The notes under the pieces are model-generated. The model saw only the letters and a program-made list of their open reading frames with translations, ran no database searches and was not told the DNA's origin. A DNA stretch of 64,000 nucleotides from Hyphomonadaceae bacterium (GTDB lineage: Bacteria; Pseudomonadota; Alphaproteobacteria; Caulobacterales; Hyphomonadaceae): contig JALHLU010000002.1 in assembly GCA_022844345.1 (NCBI GenBank), positions 124,001 through 188,000 of the forward strand, in the 5' to 3' direction. Positions within the stretch are counted from its first letter, which is position 1, and the number at the start of each line of letters is the position of its first letter. Shown one piece after another: positions 45,682-55,964 of the stretch. The translations under genes were made by a program, and so were the position numbers.

Positions 45682-47901
45682 ATGGCCAAGACGGCTGACG
45701 CCGCAATGGAGCCGAGGGTCCGGCTAGGCCGGGTCACCTCCAACCTGTTCAAGCTCCTGTTCGGGCTGGCGGTCATCATTGCCGCCGGGGCGACCTACGT
45801 TGCCGTGACCGACAACAGCCCAAACGCTGCGGCTCAACCTGGCCTGTTCTGGCTGCTTCTGGCCAACCTGATCCTGATCGCCGGTGTCGCTACCGTCCTC
45901 GGCTGGCGCGTCTACCAGCTTGTTCGCGAGAACCGCGAGACCAATGGCGGCGCGCGGCTGCGGCTGCGCATCATCTTCCTGTTCTCGCTGACGGCGGCGA
46001 TACCGACCGTGATCGTCGCTGGATTCCTGGCGGTGGCGATCAACCGTTCGGTCGACCAGTGGTTCTCCACGCCGGTGACCAACATCGTGCAGGGGGGCAA
46101 GGAAGCCGCGCGGGCGGCGCTCGACGATCTCCGGCTCGAGGCGGAGAAGGAAGCGCAAGGCATCCATTCTGACCTCGCGGGCGTGACCGCGCAGATTTCG
46201 CTCAACGATGTCGCCATGTATCTGCGTGATCGCAGCGAGCGGCGCGGCCTGTTCAGCCGGGTCGAATTGCTGGACGGCACCGGTGCGCCATTGTTCCAGG
46301 TGGCCGACCCGGATGAGGCGCCGCCCCAGGCATCTCCGACAGACCGCGACTGGGCCGCCGCGAACGCTGGCGCCATCAACGTGCGTGAGGACTCGGATGG
46401 GGCCGTTCGCGGCTTCTTCAAGGTGCCGCATTTCGAGAACGCATATGTACAGGTGGCGCGGACGATCCCGGCACAGGTCAGTGCGCGCTTTGCGCAGGCA
46501 GATGAATCTCTGAAGGCGTTCGAGCAGGCGCAGACCCGGCGTCAGGCCTTGAGTGTCGTGCTGGTGCTTTCATACGTGGAGGCAGCAGCTCTGATGCTCC
46601 TGGGAACGGCGTGGCTGGGCATGACAGCAGCAGCTCGGATCGCCATGCCGGTCGGGGCGCTGGCAGGCGCGGCCAGGGCGGTGCGCGACGGCGATCTGTC
46701 GGTGCGCATGCTGAGCCCGACGCACCGCGACGAGATCGCTGACCTCGCCGACGCCTTCAACGAGATGACCGACAGGCTGGCCCGCCAGACTGGCGCGCTG
46801 GACCGCGCGAGGATTGACGCTGAAGCGCGCTCCAACTTCATTGAAGCCGTGCTCACCGGAGTGGAAGCGGGGGTGATCCGCGTGGACGGATCGCTCAACA
46901 TCACCATCGCCAACGCCTTCGCCCAGACATTGCTGGGCTTCATCCATCGGCCGGGCGAGACGCCGGCGCTGGGGGAGATCGCGGTCGAGTTCGTGACGGC
47001 CACCCGCCGTGCGATCGAGACAGGCCAGTCGGTGGACACCAGCATCCGCAGGCCGGTGGATGGCGGGGCGGCGCAACTGCAGGTCCGGGTGGCGCCAGAG
47101 TACGAGGGCGCCGGCGCTGTCATCACCTTCCATGACATGACGCGCCTCATCATGGGCCAGCGGCAGGCGGCCTGGCGCGATGTCGCCCGCAGGATCGCCC
47201 ATGAGATCCGCAACCCGCTGACGCCGATCCAGCTTTCGGCTGAACGCCTGAAGCGGCGGTTCTCCAGCCAGATCACCAGCGACCGCGAGACGTTCGAGCG
47301 TTGCACCGACACGATCACGCGGCAGGTGGCCGATATCGGCCGCATGGTCGAGGAGTTCTCGGGCTTCGCCCGCATGCCAAAGCCGACATTCGGACGGTTC
47401 AGTCTCGGCGACATGGTGCAGTCGGTTGCCTTCTCGCAACGCATGGCGACGCCATCCATCGCCGTCACGGTTACCGGACCCGACGAACCTGTCGATCTGC
47501 TGGGCGACGAGCGCATGCTGGCGCAGGCGCTGACCAACGTCGTGAAGAACTCGGCCGAGGCGGTCGAGCGCGCGCTGGAGGCGGGCGAGGTGAAGTCGGG
47601 TACCGTGTCGATCGATGTCTTCGTTGATGGCGACGAGGCGCAGGTGACTGTACGCGACAATGGCCCGGGTTTCCCGGTCGAGGATCGCGATCGCCTGCTC
47701 GAACCCTATGTGACCACCCGGAAGTCCGGCGTGGGTCTGGGCCTGGCGATCGTCACGCGTATCGTCGAGGACCATGGCGGGCGCATCTGGCTGGGCGACA
47801 ATGAACACGCAGGACGTGGCGCGCGGGTCGATATCCGCGTGCCACTGCAGCCGAGACTTGTTGAAGAACCTGTAGCGTATGCTGGTGAAGGAGTAGCCTG
47901 A
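45682..47901 (+). CDS. ntrY: Sensor histidine kinase NtrY
   Basis: NtrY is the membrane kinase of the NtrYX system, linked to nitrogen metabolism, redox and envelope control in alphaproteobacteria. It is 739 aa. Hydrophobic segments lie near residues 18-38, 45-65 and 95-115. A large periplasmic region follows, then another helix (about 290-315), a HAMP domain (VRDGDLSVRMLSPTHRDEIADLADAFNEM), a PAS domain, the phosphoacceptor H507 in RRIAHEIRNPLTPIQLS, and an ATPase domain with NVVKNSAEAV, DNGPGFP and GVGLGLAIVTRI. It overlaps ntrX by one base. No ntrB/ntrC precede it. Confidence 0.95.
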   Translation: MAKTADAAMEPRVRLGRVTSNLFKLLFGLAVIIAAGATYVAVTDNSPNAAAQPGLFWLLLANLILIAGVATVLGWRVYQLVRENRETNGGARLRLRIIFLFSLTAAIPTVIVAGFLAVAINRSVDQWFSTPVTNIVQGGKEAARAALDDLRLEAEKEAQGIHSDLAGVTAQISLNDVAMYLRDRSERRGLFSRVELLDGTGAPLFQVADPDEAPPQASPTDRDWAAANAGAINVREDSDGAVRGFFKVPHFENAYVQVARTIPAQVSARFAQADESLKAFEQAQTRRQALSVVLVLSYVEAAALMLLGTAWLGMTAAARIAMPVGALAGAARAVRDGDLSVRMLSPTHRDEIADLADAFNEMTDRLARQTGALDRARIDAEARSNFIEAVLTGVEAGVIRVDGSLNITIANAFAQTLLGFIHRPGETPALGEIAVEFVTATRRAIETGQSVDTSIRRPVDGGAAQLQVRVAPEYEGAGAVITFHDMTRLIMGQRQAAWRDVARRIAHEIRNPLTPIQLSAERLKRRFSSQITSDRETFERCTDTITRQVADIGRMVEEFSGFARMPKPTFGRFSLGDMVQSVAFSQRMATPSIAVTVTGPDEPVDLLGDERMLAQALTNVVKNSAEAVERALEAGEVKSGTVSIDVFVDGDEAQVTVRDNGPGFPVEDRDRLLEPYVTTRKSGVGLGLAIVTRIVEDHGGRIWLGDNEHAGRGARVDIRVPLQPRLVEEPVAYAGEGVA

Positions 47902-49289
47902 TGGCGGCTGAGATCCTTGTTGTCGACGACGAAGCGGATATCCGCGAACTTGTCGGCGGAATCCTTCAGGATGAGGGGTTCATTGTCCGAACGGCTGGCA
48001 ACTCGTCCGACGCATTGGCGGCGGTGCGCACGCGCGCGCCGCGCCTGGTCGTGCTGGACGTCTGGCTCAAGGGTTCCGAGCTGGATGGGCTCGGGATCCT
48101 TTCCATGCTGAAGGAGATGGATCCGCTGCTTCCCGTGGTGGTGATCTCCGGGCACGGCACGGTCGAGACGGCGGTCGAAGCCATCCGGCGTGGGGCGTAT
48201 GACTATCTCGAGAAGCCGTTCAAGGCCGAGAAGCTCATCGTCACGATTCAGCGCGCGCTCGAGAATGCGGCGCTGAAACGCGAGAACTCTTCGCTCCGCA
48301 CACGCTCGGCGTCGTCTTATGATCTGGTCGGGCGCTCCAGCGCCATGCTCCAGCTGACCGGCAGCATCGAGAAGGTGTCGCCGACCAACAGCCGTATCCT
48401 GATTTCGGGGCCGCCGGGATCCGGCAAGGATCTTGTGGCGCGGCTGATCCATGAGCGCTCGTCACGTGCATCGGGACCGTTTGTCGTCGTCAACGCCGGA
48501 TCGCTAGACTCCGAGCGGTTGGACGTGGAGCTGTTTGGCGAGGAAGTCGGAGACGGCAAGGCGCCGAAGATTGGCCTGTTCGAGCAGGCGCACGGTGGCA
48601 CGCTGCTTCTGGATGAGATTTCGGACCTGCCGATGACGGCGCAGAACCGCATCCTGCGTGTCCTGGTCGACCAGCGCTTCCGGCGGCGGAACGGCCGCGA
48701 GGATGTGGTGGTCGACGTGCGCGTGGTGTCGTCCAGCGCACGCGACCTGCGCGCCGAGATCGCCGGCGGACGGTTTCGCGAAGACCTCTATTATCGCCTG
48801 AATGTGGTGCCAGTGGATGTCCCGGCGCTCGACCGCCGGCGGGAGGATATTCCGGAGCTGGTGACCTACTTCGTGCGGCATGTCGCCGGTGCGACGGGTC
48901 TGCAGCCGCGGAACTTCTCCGATGACGCGATTGCCGTGCTTCAGGCGAGCGAGTGGCCGGGCAACGTCCGGCAGCTGCGCAATGTCGTCGAGCGCCTGCT
49001 AATCCTCACAAATGGGGAACCGCCCGGGCCCATCACTGCCCAACACCTTCCAAGCGAGGCCGAAGCAGGAGCGGGGGCTGCAGGCGGTTCCATGCAGATG
49101 ATCTCCATGTCGCTGAGGGACGCACGCGAGCATTTCGAGCGGGAATACCTGGCGATGCAGATCACGCGGTTTGGCGGGAACGTCTCGCGGACAGCGGCCT
49201 TCATCGGGATGGAACGCTCCGCGCTTCACCGGAAGCTGAAGGCCCTCGGCGTGGAAACGAGCCTCAGCATCAAAGAGCCGCAGGGCTGA
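47901..49289 (+). CDS. ntrX: Response regulator NtrX (AAA+ type without GAFTGA loop)
   Basis: This is the NtrC-family regulator paired with NtrY, 462 aa. The receiver domain has ILVVDDEADIREL, phosphoacceptor Asp53 in VVLDVWLKG, ISGHGTVE and YLEKPFKAEK. The AAA+ domain has Walker A as GPPGSGKD and Walker B as GGTLLLDEISDLP, and the arginine region is EDLYYRLNVVPV. Where sigma54 activators have GAFTGA this protein has GEEVGDGKAPKIGLFEQA, so it probably does not activate sigma54 polymerase directly. The C-terminal Fis-type helix-turn-helix is GGNVSRTAAFIGMERSALHRKLKALGV. Confidence 0.95.
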   Translation: MAAEILVVDDEADIRELVGGILQDEGFIVRTAGNSSDALAAVRTRAPRLVVLDVWLKGSELDGLGILSMLKEMDPLLPVVVISGHGTVETAVEAIRRGAYDYLEKPFKAEKLIVTIQRALENAALKRENSSLRTRSASSYDLVGRSSAMLQLTGSIEKVSPTNSRILISGPPGSGKDLVARLIHERSSRASGPFVVVNAGSLDSERLDVELFGEEVGDGKAPKIGLFEQAHGGTLLLDEISDLPMTAQNRILRVLVDQRFRRRNGREDVVVDVRVVSSSARDLRAEIAGGRFREDLYYRLNVVPVDVPALDRRREDIPELVTYFVRHVAGATGLQPRNFSDDAIAVLQASEWPGNVRQLRNVVERLLILTNGEPPGPITAQHLPSEAEAGAGAAGGSMQMISMSLRDAREHFEREYLAMQITRFGGNVSRTAAFIGMERSALHRKLKALGVETSLSIKEPQG

Positions 49290-49294
49290 TCAGC

Positions 49295-49330
49295 GGGGCG
49301 CCGCTCCGGCGGGCTTATTCTGCCCCTTTT
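49295..49330 (+). terminator. Possible terminator after ntrX
   Basis: An outer GGGGC (49295-49299) pairs with GCCCC (49322-49326), enclosing an inner CGCCG-ctc-CGGCG stem (49299-49311), and is followed by TTTT. A further CCGGGG/CCCCGG hairpin lies at 49354-49370, before hfq. Either could separate ntrYX from hfq. Confidence 0.4.
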
Positions 49331-49449
49331 GGCGCGAGTTCCAGCGGCCGCACCCGGGGTTTACCCCCGGCTAGACCAGCCATTGCTCATTCCGCCCCCG
49401 AAGCGCTAAACGTTGGGCAAGGCCCCAGCAAAGAAGGCTCAGTACATTC

Positions 49450-49695
49450 ATGTCAGCTGACAAAAAGCAAAACTTGCAGGACATTTTCCTGAATGCCGTC
49501 CGGAAAGGGAAAACTCCCCTGACCGTGTTCCTTGTGAACGGCGTAAAACTCCAGGGCATCGTGACCTGGTTCGACAATTTCTGCGTGCTGCTGAAAGGCG
49601 AGGGGCGCCCGCCGCAACTCGTGTACAAGCATGCCATCTCGACCATCGCGCCTAACGCGCCGGTCAATCTTTTTGAAAATGAAGACGAGGACTGA
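49450..49695 (+). CDS. hfq: RNA chaperone Hfq
   Basis: This Sm-like hexameric RNA chaperone promotes sRNA-mRNA pairing. It is 81 aa. Sm1 reads [28 protein letters not shown], and Sm2 contains the hallmark YKHAIST. The N-terminus [21 protein letters not shown] is typical. The short acidic tail NLFENEDED replaces the long disordered tail of enterobacterial Hfq. The hflX gene follows with no gap, using a TTG start directly after the hfq stop. Confidence 0.98.
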   Translation: MSADKKQNLQDIFLNAVRKGKTPLTVFLVNGVKLQGIVTWFDNFCVLLKGEGRPPQLVYKHAISTIAPNAPVNLFENEDED

Positions 49696-51010
49696 TTGCC
49701 CAGGGACCTGATTGATCGCCGGCCGCCAGAAGACGTCGCGGCTGTCGTTCTGCCGGTGATCGCAGGGGCTGAGGTCGCACGTTCCCGGCTTGAGGAGAGC
49801 CAGGGTCTGGCGGAAGCGTTGGGCGTGAAGCTGGCGTTTACTGAGCAGCTGAATGTGCGCGAGCCCCACCCAGCGCGTCTGTTCGGCTCGGGGCAGCTGG
49901 ACGCGCTGGCCGAGCGCTTTAAGGAAGATGGGGTAACGCTGTTCGTCGTTGATGCGGCGCTGACCCCCGTGCAGCAGCGCAACCTCGAACTAGAGCTGAA
50001 GCTCAAGGTGGTTGATCGCACCGGTCTGATCCTAGAGATTTTCGGTTTGCGCGCGCGGACAGCGGAGGGCCGCCTGCAGGTGGAAATGGCGCGCTCGCTG
50101 TATGAGCGGTCGCGCCTGGTGCGGACCTGGACCCACCTTGAACGGCAGCGCGGCGGCTTCGGCTTCCTGGGCGGACCCGGCGAAAGCCAGCTGGAGACTG
50201 ACAGGCGGCTACTCGACAAGCGCATCGCCGGCTTCCGGCGCGAACTGGACGACGTACGCCGCACGCGGCGTCTGCAGCGCGAAGGCAGGGCAAGACGTGG
50301 CGCTCCGGTTGCGGCCATCGTGGGATACACGAACGCGGGCAAGTCGACGCTGTTCAACCGGCTGACCTCGTCGGACGTGCTGGCGGCGGACATGCCGTTT
50401 GCGACGCTTGATCCTACGGCTCGGGAAATCGTCGCGGCGTCGGGACGGCGCATCGCGCTGGTCGATACGGTGGGCTTCATCACAGACCTGCCGACGACCC
50501 TGGTTGCCGCCTTCCGCGCCACGCTTGAAGAGGCGATGGAGGCGGACCTGCTGGTGCACGTCCGCGATATCTCCCATCCGGACACCGAGTATCAGGCCAA
50601 CGATGTTTACGGAATCCTGGAGCAATTATCCAAGGAGACCGGGCTGGACCAGCCGCCGATGATCGAGGTCTGGAACAAGGCCGACGCCCTGGACGAGTCG
50701 ACGCGGAGCGTCCTCGCCACCCGGGCCGCCGGGCTGACACCGCCCGCTCTGATGGTGTCTGCGCTGACCGGGCAGGGGGTGGACGAGCTTCTGTTCGCCA
50801 TTGAGGCGGCGCTGTTCCGCAACCGCCGGCCGAGGCGCGTGACCATACCGGCCGCGGATGGCCGGCTGCATGCCTGGCTGCACAACAATTGCGAGGTGGC
50901 GTCCGAAATGCTCGAGGGCGAGGACCGTGTGACGCTGGAGGTTTTCATGACCGACGAGGACGTGGCCCGTTTCAGGGCGGCCTCGCCTGACGTCTCGGTT
51001 CAGGAAGCCT

Positions 51011-51012
<2 letters not shown>
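49696..51012 (+). CDS. hflX: GTPase HflX
   Basis: This ribosome-associated GTPase splits or rescues stalled ribosomes under stress. It is 438 aa from a TTG start adjacent to the hfq stop. The N-terminal HflX domain has NVREPHPARLFGSGQLDAL. A coiled-coil linker follows with GPGESQLETDRRLLDKRI. The G domain has G1 GYTNAGKST, G3 VDTVGFI(TDLP) and G4 NKAD, with SALTGQGVDEL as G5. A tRNA-Thr gene lies on the opposite strand just past the stop. Confidence 0.96.
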
Positions 51013-51102
<90 letters not shown>

Positions 51103-51178
51103 GAGGAAGGCGACCGCATAACGGAAACCCTCCGGCATGGGAAGGCCCATCCCGGCGGCGGCCATGGTATAGGCAGGA

Positions 51179-51355
51179 ATGTCGCAGAATCCTCCGCAAA
51201 AGCCGGAAAAATCCGTCCGCAAGGGCCTGACGGCGGCCCAGCAGCGGGAGCAGAGGCTGGCCAAGGCTCTGCGCGCCAACCTGCGGCGGCGGAAGACCGC
51301 AGCCGACCGCGAGGGGGCGGCGCCTTCCGGAAAGCTTGAAGACGGCGGGGAATAG
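51179..51355 (+). CDS. Small basic conserved protein upstream of murA
   Basis: The ORF encodes 58 aa: MSQNPPQKPEKSVRKG at the start, then a helix LTAAQQREQRLAKALRANLRRRKTAA and an acidic Gly-rich end. From memory, short proteins with the same ALRxNLRRRK core sit in front of murA in many alphaproteobacteria, so I take it as real although its role is unknown. AGGCAGGA directly precedes the ATG. It lies 49 bp before murA in the same direction. Confidence 0.75.
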   Translation: MSQNPPQKPEKSVRKGLTAAQQREQRLAKALRANLRRRKTAADREGAAPSGKLEDGGE

Positions 51356-51404
51356 TCGGGTCTGCGCCTTGTCGCCGCCGAATTCGGCCCCATAAACGTT
51401 GCCC

Positions 51405-52679
51405 ATGGACAAGCTTTCGATTCGTGCGAGTGGCCCGCTTGAGGGCAGCATTCCCATATCCGGCGCCAAGAACTCGGCCCTGAAGCTGATGGCCGCCTCG
51501 CTTTTGTGCGAGGAGCCCCTGGTTCTGACGTCGATGCCGAACCTGGCTGACACGCGCTTCATGGCGAAGCTGCTGCAGAGCCTCGGCGTTGTGGTCGAGT
51601 GGCCAACGGGCGAGGCGCTGTGCCGTATGCACGCCGAGACGATCTCCTCAACAATTGCGCCGTACGATCTGGTCCGGAAGATGCGGGCGACGTTCAACGT
51701 GCTCGGCCCGCTGCTGGCGCGAGTAGGGCACGCCACGGTCTCGCTGCCTGGTGGTTGCGCTATTGGCGCGCGGCCGGTGGATCTCCACCTCAAGGCGTTC
51801 GAGGCAATGGGAGCCGATATCGTCATCGAGCAGGGCTATGTGAAGGCGGCGGCGCTGCGTGGCCTCAAGGGCGCACACATCAACTTCCCGTTCGTTTCTG
51901 TCGGCGCAACGGAGCATGCGATGCTCGCAGCAACGCTTGCCGATGGGGAAACTATCCTCGAGAATGCCGCCTGCGAGCCGGAGATTGGCGATCTTGCCAT
52001 CTGTCTGAACGCCTGTGGCGCAAGGATTTCGGGCTACGGCACGCCGACAATTCGAATCCAGGGCGTCGCGAAGCTCACCGGCGCGCGCCACCAGGTGATC
52101 GCCGACCGGATCGAGGCGGGCACGTTCGCGATTGCGGCGGCAGCGACCGGCGGGAATGTCTTCCTTGAAGGCGCACGTGCCGAAGACCTCGGCGCACTGA
52201 TCGATGGCCTGCGCAGGGCCGGCGTCACCGTGGAGATCGAGGCCAGGGGACTGCGGATCAAGCGTGACCTGTCAACGCCGCTCAAGGCCGTCGACATCGA
52301 TACGCGCCCGCACCCCGGCTTCCCGACCGACCTGCAGGCGCAGTTCATGGCCCTGATGACGATTGCCGAGGGTACCAGCACGATCCGCGAGAACATCTTC
52401 GAGAACCGGTTCATGCACGCACCAGAATTGAGCCGCCTAGGCGCCAACATCTCGGTTCGCGGGAACGAGGCTATCGTGAAGGGCGTTCCCAAGCTGCATG
52501 GCGCGCCGGTTATGGCTACCGACCTGCGCGCATCCGTGAGCCTTGTCATTGCGGCGCTGGTTGCCGACGGGGAAACGGTTGTGAACCGGATTTACCACCT
52601 CGACCGGGGTTTTGAGCGGCTGGAAGACAAGCTTGGCCGGTGTGGGGCGATGATAGAGCGCCAGGGCGATTCCGCCTGA
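51405..52679 (+). CDS. murA: UDP-N-acetylglucosamine 1-carboxyvinyltransferase
   Basis: It catalyses the first committed step of peptidoglycan synthesis, adding enolpyruvate from PEP to UDP-GlcNAc. It is 424 aa. [17 protein letters not shown] (about residues 19-35) carries the conserved Lys-Asn. The catalytic cysteine is Cys118 in [16 protein letters not shown], the residue targeted by fosfomycin in E. coli (Cys115). Later motifs are [15 protein letters not shown] and [17 protein letters not shown] 51405 gives the usual MDKLSIRG-like start; a TTG two codons earlier is possible. Confidence 0.96.
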   Translation: MDKLSIRASGPLEGSIPISGAKNSALKLMAASLLCEEPLVLTSMPNLADTRFMAKLLQSLGVVVEWPTGEALCRMHAETISSTIAPYDLVRKMRATFNVLGPLLARVGHATVSLPGGCAIGARPVDLHLKAFEAMGADIVIEQGYVKAAALRGLKGAHINFPFVSVGATEHAMLAATLADGETILENAACEPEIGDLAICLNACGARISGYGTPTIRIQGVAKLTGARHQVIADRIEAGTFAIAAAATGGNVFLEGARAEDLGALIDGLRRAGVTVEIEARGLRIKRDLSTPLKAVDIDTRPHPGFPTDLQAQFMALMTIAEGTSTIRENIFENRFMHAPELSRLGANISVRGNEAIVKGVPKLHGAPVMATDLRASVSLVIAALVADGETVVNRIYHLDRGFERLEDKLGRCGAMIERQGDSA

Positions 52680-52796
52680 TTTTGCGGTATCCGGCGAGGC
52701 GACCGGCCGCGCTGGAGCCTTGTGCGTTTCTGGTCTAGTGGAGGGCTGCTCCGGCCGGGTCTTGCGCCTGTCTCCGGATCGCCGGGAAGGCGTCCA

Positions 52797-53258
52797 ATGG
52801 CTGTGGAAAACGTTATGGCGGGAAGCGCCCTGAAGCTGCTTGCAGAGGACAGTGACGGGCTGGCCATCATTGCGGCCGCCGTCCAGGACAGCCTTGTGAA
52901 GCCGCAGGACATCAAATTCGACGCACGCTCGCGGACTTTCGGCCTCGAGATCAACCGTTTCCAGTGGGAGCGGGCGGGCAAGCGCATGCCGTATTTCCGG
53001 TCCCGCGCGGTGCTGGGCTTTTCCGCCGTTGAGACTGTCCGCAGCCGCGCCGTTTCGCGCGATGTCGACGCGGTGCATGTGCTGATGGATATCCGCTTTG
53101 CGCCGGAAGCCGAGCCACCGGGCGGGGCCATCACGCTCGTGTTTGCAGGCGAGACCCAGATCCAACTCAAGGTCGAGTGCATCGACGTGACGCTTGCTGA
53201 TCTCGGCCCGTCCTGGCCGACGCGCCGCAAGCCCGACCATGAGAAGAAGCGGCCATGA
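52797..53258 (+). CDS. DUF2948 family protein
   Basis: The product has 153 aa and is cytosolic. Landmarks are LKLLAEDSDGLAIIAAAVQDSLVKPQDIKFD, FGLEINRFQWE and VECIDVTLADLGPSWPTRRKPDH, the signature end of DUF2948. The gene is nearly always directly upstream of hisD in alphaproteobacteria, as here with a four-base overlap, but its function is not known. ATG 52797 has GGAAGG about six bases upstream; a later Met (52815) is less well spaced. Confidence 0.9.
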   Translation: MAVENVMAGSALKLLAEDSDGLAIIAAAVQDSLVKPQDIKFDARSRTFGLEINRFQWERAGKRMPYFRSRAVLGFSAVETVRSRAVSRDVDAVHVLMDIRFAPEAEPPGGAITLVFAGETQIQLKVECIDVTLADLGPSWPTRRKPDHEKKRP

Positions 53259-54556
53259 CCATGCGCCGTTTCGATGCCCAGGCGCCGGGCTTCACCGAAG
53301 CCTTCGCGCAGTTTCTTTCCCTCAGGCGGGCGCAGGGCTCCGAAGACATTCACGCAGCCGCTGCGGCGATCGTTCGCGAGGTCCGCAGCCGGGGCGGCGA
53401 GGCGGTCGCGTCGTACACGGAGAAGTTCGATCGCCTGCGTGTTGATCCCGCGAGCCTTCAGGCGGACGGGCTGGAAATTGAACGCCTCGCCGCCGCGTGC
53501 CCGCAGGATGTTCGCGAAGCGCTCGACTTCGCCGCGAAGCGGATCGAGACCTACCATGCCCAGCAGAAGCCAAGCGATCACAGCTTTGACGATGGACATG
53601 GGCTCGAACTGGGCTGGCGCTGGAGCCCGGTCGACGCCGTTGGCGTCTACGTGCCCGGCGGCCGGGCGAGCTACCCGAGCTCCGTCCTGATGAACGTGGT
53701 TCCGGCGCGGGCGGCAGGGGTTGAGCGCATCGTGATGGTGGCGCCTGCCCCAGGCGGCGAACTCAATCCGGCGGTCGCGTATGCCGCCATGCGCGCGGGG
53801 GTCACGGAATTCTACCCGATTGGCGGGGCGCAGGCGGTTGCCGCGCTGGCCTACGGGGCAGGGCAGCTGAAGCCTGTCGACAAGATTGTGGGGCCCGGCA
53901 ACGCATGGGTTGCGGCAGCCAAGCGTATCGTTTTCGGCGACGTCGGGATCGACACGATTGCTGGTCCCTCCGAGATAACCGTTGTCGCCGACAACCAGAA
54001 CGATCCCGCCTGGATGGCCGCCGACCTGTTGTCGCAGGCGGAGCATGACCCGCTGGCCCAATCCATCCTCGTAACCGACGACCCAGCCTTTGCCGAACGC
54101 GTCTGGGCCGCCGCCGAGGCGCAGATACCTCGCCTCTCCACAGCGAAGGCGACGGAGGAATCCTGGCGCAACTTCGCGGCGGTTGTCATTGCACCTCTCT
54201 CCCAGGCGTCCGCCATCGTGAACCAGATTGCGCCCGAACACGTTGAGCTTGCGGTCGCCGATCCCGACGCCATCGCGAAGGACATCCGCCATTCCGGCGC
54301 GATCTTCCTGGGGCGCTGGGCGCCCGAGGCGCTCGGGGACTACGTCACAGGCTCCAATCACGTGCTTCCCACCTCCGGCGCGGCCCGCTTTGCCTCGGGC
54401 CTGTCGGTGCTCGACTTCATGAAGCGCACGTCGATCCAGCGAATTTCCGAGGCCGGGTTTCGCCACCTTGCGGACGCCGCAGAGACGCTTGCGGCGTGCG
54501 AGGGATTGCCCGCGCACGGACTTTCCGTTCGCATCCGCCGGGGGGGTCCCCAATGA
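53255..54556 (+). CDS. hisD: Histidinol dehydrogenase
   Basis: This zinc enzyme carries out the last two steps of histidine synthesis, histidinol to histidine with two NAD+. It is 433 aa. The signature [36 protein letters not shown] is intact, followed by [19 protein letters not shown] (zinc ligands, QAEHD). The C-terminal catalytic region has [12 protein letters not shown] and [20 protein letters not shown]. The rest of the his pathway is not in the window. It overlaps UPF0262 by four bases. Confidence 0.97.
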   Translation: MTMRRFDAQAPGFTEAFAQFLSLRRAQGSEDIHAAAAAIVREVRSRGGEAVASYTEKFDRLRVDPASLQADGLEIERLAAACPQDVREALDFAAKRIETYHAQQKPSDHSFDDGHGLELGWRWSPVDAVGVYVPGGRASYPSSVLMNVVPARAAGVERIVMVAPAPGGELNPAVAYAAMRAGVTEFYPIGGAQAVAALAYGAGQLKPVDKIVGPGNAWVAAAKRIVFGDVGIDTIAGPSEITVVADNQNDPAWMAADLLSQAEHDPLAQSILVTDDPAFAERVWAAAEAQIPRLSTAKATEESWRNFAAVVIAPLSQASAIVNQIAPEHVELAVADPDAIAKDIRHSGAIFLGRWAPEALGDYVTGSNHVLPTSGAARFASGLSVLDFMKRTSIQRISEAGFRHLADAAETLAACEGLPAHGLSVRIRRGGPQ

Positions 54557-55032
54557 GCGCGGACAATCGCTCTCGTATCGCGTCGATCGAGATCGACGAG
54601 AAGAGCCTCGCTCCGGCAGGGCCAGACGCCGATCATGAACGCAAGGTCGCGATCTTCGACCTGCTGGAAGGCAACTCGTTCCGCGTCATCGGCCATGACG
54701 GCGGGCCATACAATGTCGTGTTGTCGCTCGCGGACAACCGGCTGGTCTTCGACATCAGCGAGGCGGATGGCTCGCCTGTGCGCAAGCTGCTGCTGTCGCT
54801 GACCGCGCTGCGCCGCGTGATCAAGGACTATTTCATGATCTGTGACAGCTATTACGACGCGATACGAAGCTCGACACCGTCGCAGATCGAGGCCATCGAC
54901 ATGGGCCGGCGGGGGCTGCACAACGAGGGCTCGCAGGTGCTGACGGAAAGGCTCGCGGACAAGGCCGAGGTGGACTTCGACACGGCCCGGCGTCTGTTCA
55001 CTTTGGTCTGCGCGCTGCACGCAAGAAGCTGA
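54553..55032 (+). CDS. UPF0262 family protein
   Basis: The product has 159 aa with no signal or membrane segment. Family markers are [69 protein letters not shown] and [14 protein letters not shown]. The gene lies between hisD and infA in most alphaproteobacteria, but no function is established. The ATGA overlap indicates coupling to hisD. The last stop bases are part of the first GANTC site of the infA upstream region. Confidence 0.9.
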   Translation: MSADNRSRIASIEIDEKSLAPAGPDADHERKVAIFDLLEGNSFRVIGHDGGPYNVVLSLADNRLVFDISEADGSPVRKLLLSLTALRRVIKDYFMICDSYYDAIRSSTPSQIEAIDMGRRGLHNEGSQVLTERLADKAEVDFDTARRLFTLVCALHARS

Positions 55033-55068
55033 TTCCAAAGGGAATCGACGAATCCACGGGAAACCGTG
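55031..55068 (+). promoter_or_regulatory. GANTC cluster and GAAA-loop hairpin upstream of infA
   Basis: Three GANTC sites (55031-55035, 55042-55046, 55050-55054) fall within 24 bases; the first two also form the dyad GATTCC-aaag-GGAATC. A small hairpin follows directly, CACGG-GAAA-CCGTG (55055-55068). GANTC is the CcrM methylation site that times transcription in alphaproteobacteria, so methylation-dependent control of infA is a reasonable hypothesis. Confidence 0.5.
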
Positions 55069-55113
55069 TATATGGGCGCCGCTAGATACGGCTGCGGCCG
55101 AAAAGGGAGTTGC

Positions 55114-55332
55114 ATGGCGAAGGAAGAACTTATCGAGTTTGAAGGCACCATCGTGGAGCTGCTGCCGAACGCTACGTTCCGCATCAAGCTGGCCAACGAT
55201 CACGAGATCATTGGACATACGGCGGGCAAAATGCGGAAAAACCGCATCCGCGTCCTGACGGGCGACAAGGTTCTGGTCGAAATGACGCCTTACGACCTGA
55301 CCAAGGGGCGCATCACCTACCGGTTCAAGTGA
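55114..55332 (+). CDS. infA: Translation initiation factor IF-1
   Basis: IF-1 binds the 30S A site during initiation. It is 72 aa, an OB-fold: [53 protein letters not shown], ending [16 protein letters not shown] lies six bases before the ATG. Its stop overlaps the GTG start of maf (GTGA). The infA-maf-RNase E/G-yacG order is a common alphaproteobacterial arrangement. Confidence 0.98.
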   Translation: MAKEELIEFEGTIVELLPNATFRIKLANDHEIIGHTAGKMRKNRIRVLTGDKVLVEMTPYDLTKGRITYRFK

Positions 55333-55964
55333 GCAGCGCCGTTCAAGGCGTTACTACTACTACCGGCTCCGGGCGGCTGGTGCTTGCCAGCGCCAGCCCG
55401 CGGCGCCTTGCCTTGCTCAAGCAGATTGGCCTGACGCCGGACGAAGTCGTGCCGGCGGAGATGGATGAGCAGCCCTTGCGGGATGAGCGTCCAAGGCAGC
55501 TGGCCGTACGGCTCGCGGTGGCGAAGGGCAGGTCGGTCTCGTCACAGGTGGGCCCCGCCTTCATCCTGTCGGCGGACACTGTCGTAGCCGTGGGACGCCG
55601 CATGCTGCCGAAGGCCGAGACCGAGGCGGAGGCGCGGACGTGTCTGCAGCGCCTGTCCGGCCGTAGCCATGACGTGCTGACGGCGATCGCGGTGCAGGCG
55701 CCTGACGGCAGGACCGTGCAGCGGCTGGTCGAGAGCCGCGTCGCGTTCAAGCGCCTGTCGCATACCGAGACCGAGGCCTACATCGCCAGCGGCGAATGGC
55801 GCGGCAAGGCGGGCGGCTATGGCATTCAGGGCTTTGCCGCCGCGTTCGTCTCGCACATCACCGGTTCCTACTCCGCCATTGTCGGCCTGCCGCTGCACGA
55901 GACCGCAGCGGCGCTCGAAGGGCTTGGCTATCCCGTGGCGCGCCGCTGGGGGGCCAGCGCGTGA
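55329..55964 (+). CDS. maf: Maf-family nucleotide pyrophosphatase
   Basis: It hydrolyses non-canonical or methylated nucleoside triphosphates, and Maf proteins also affect septation. It is 211 aa. The phosphate-binding [55 protein letters not shown] and [31 protein letters not shown] are all present. The GTG start adds about 16 Ser/Thr-rich residues before the first strand. It is coupled on both sides by GTGA overlaps. Confidence 0.94.
   Translation: MSSAVQGVTTTTGSGRLVLASASPRRLALLKQIGLTPDEVVPAEMDEQPLRDERPRQLAVRLAVAKGRSVSSQVGPAFILSADTVVAVGRRMLPKAETEAEARTCLQRLSGRSHDVLTAIAVQAPDGRTVQRLVESRVAFKRLSHTETEAYIASGEWRGKAGGYGIQGFAAAFVSHITGSYSAIVGLPLHETAAALEGLGYPVARRWGASA

Noticed and set aside
52592-54553. 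653-codon open frame antisense to hisD and DUF2948
   Set aside because: Shadow frame; hisD carries complete enzyme signatures on the plus strand.
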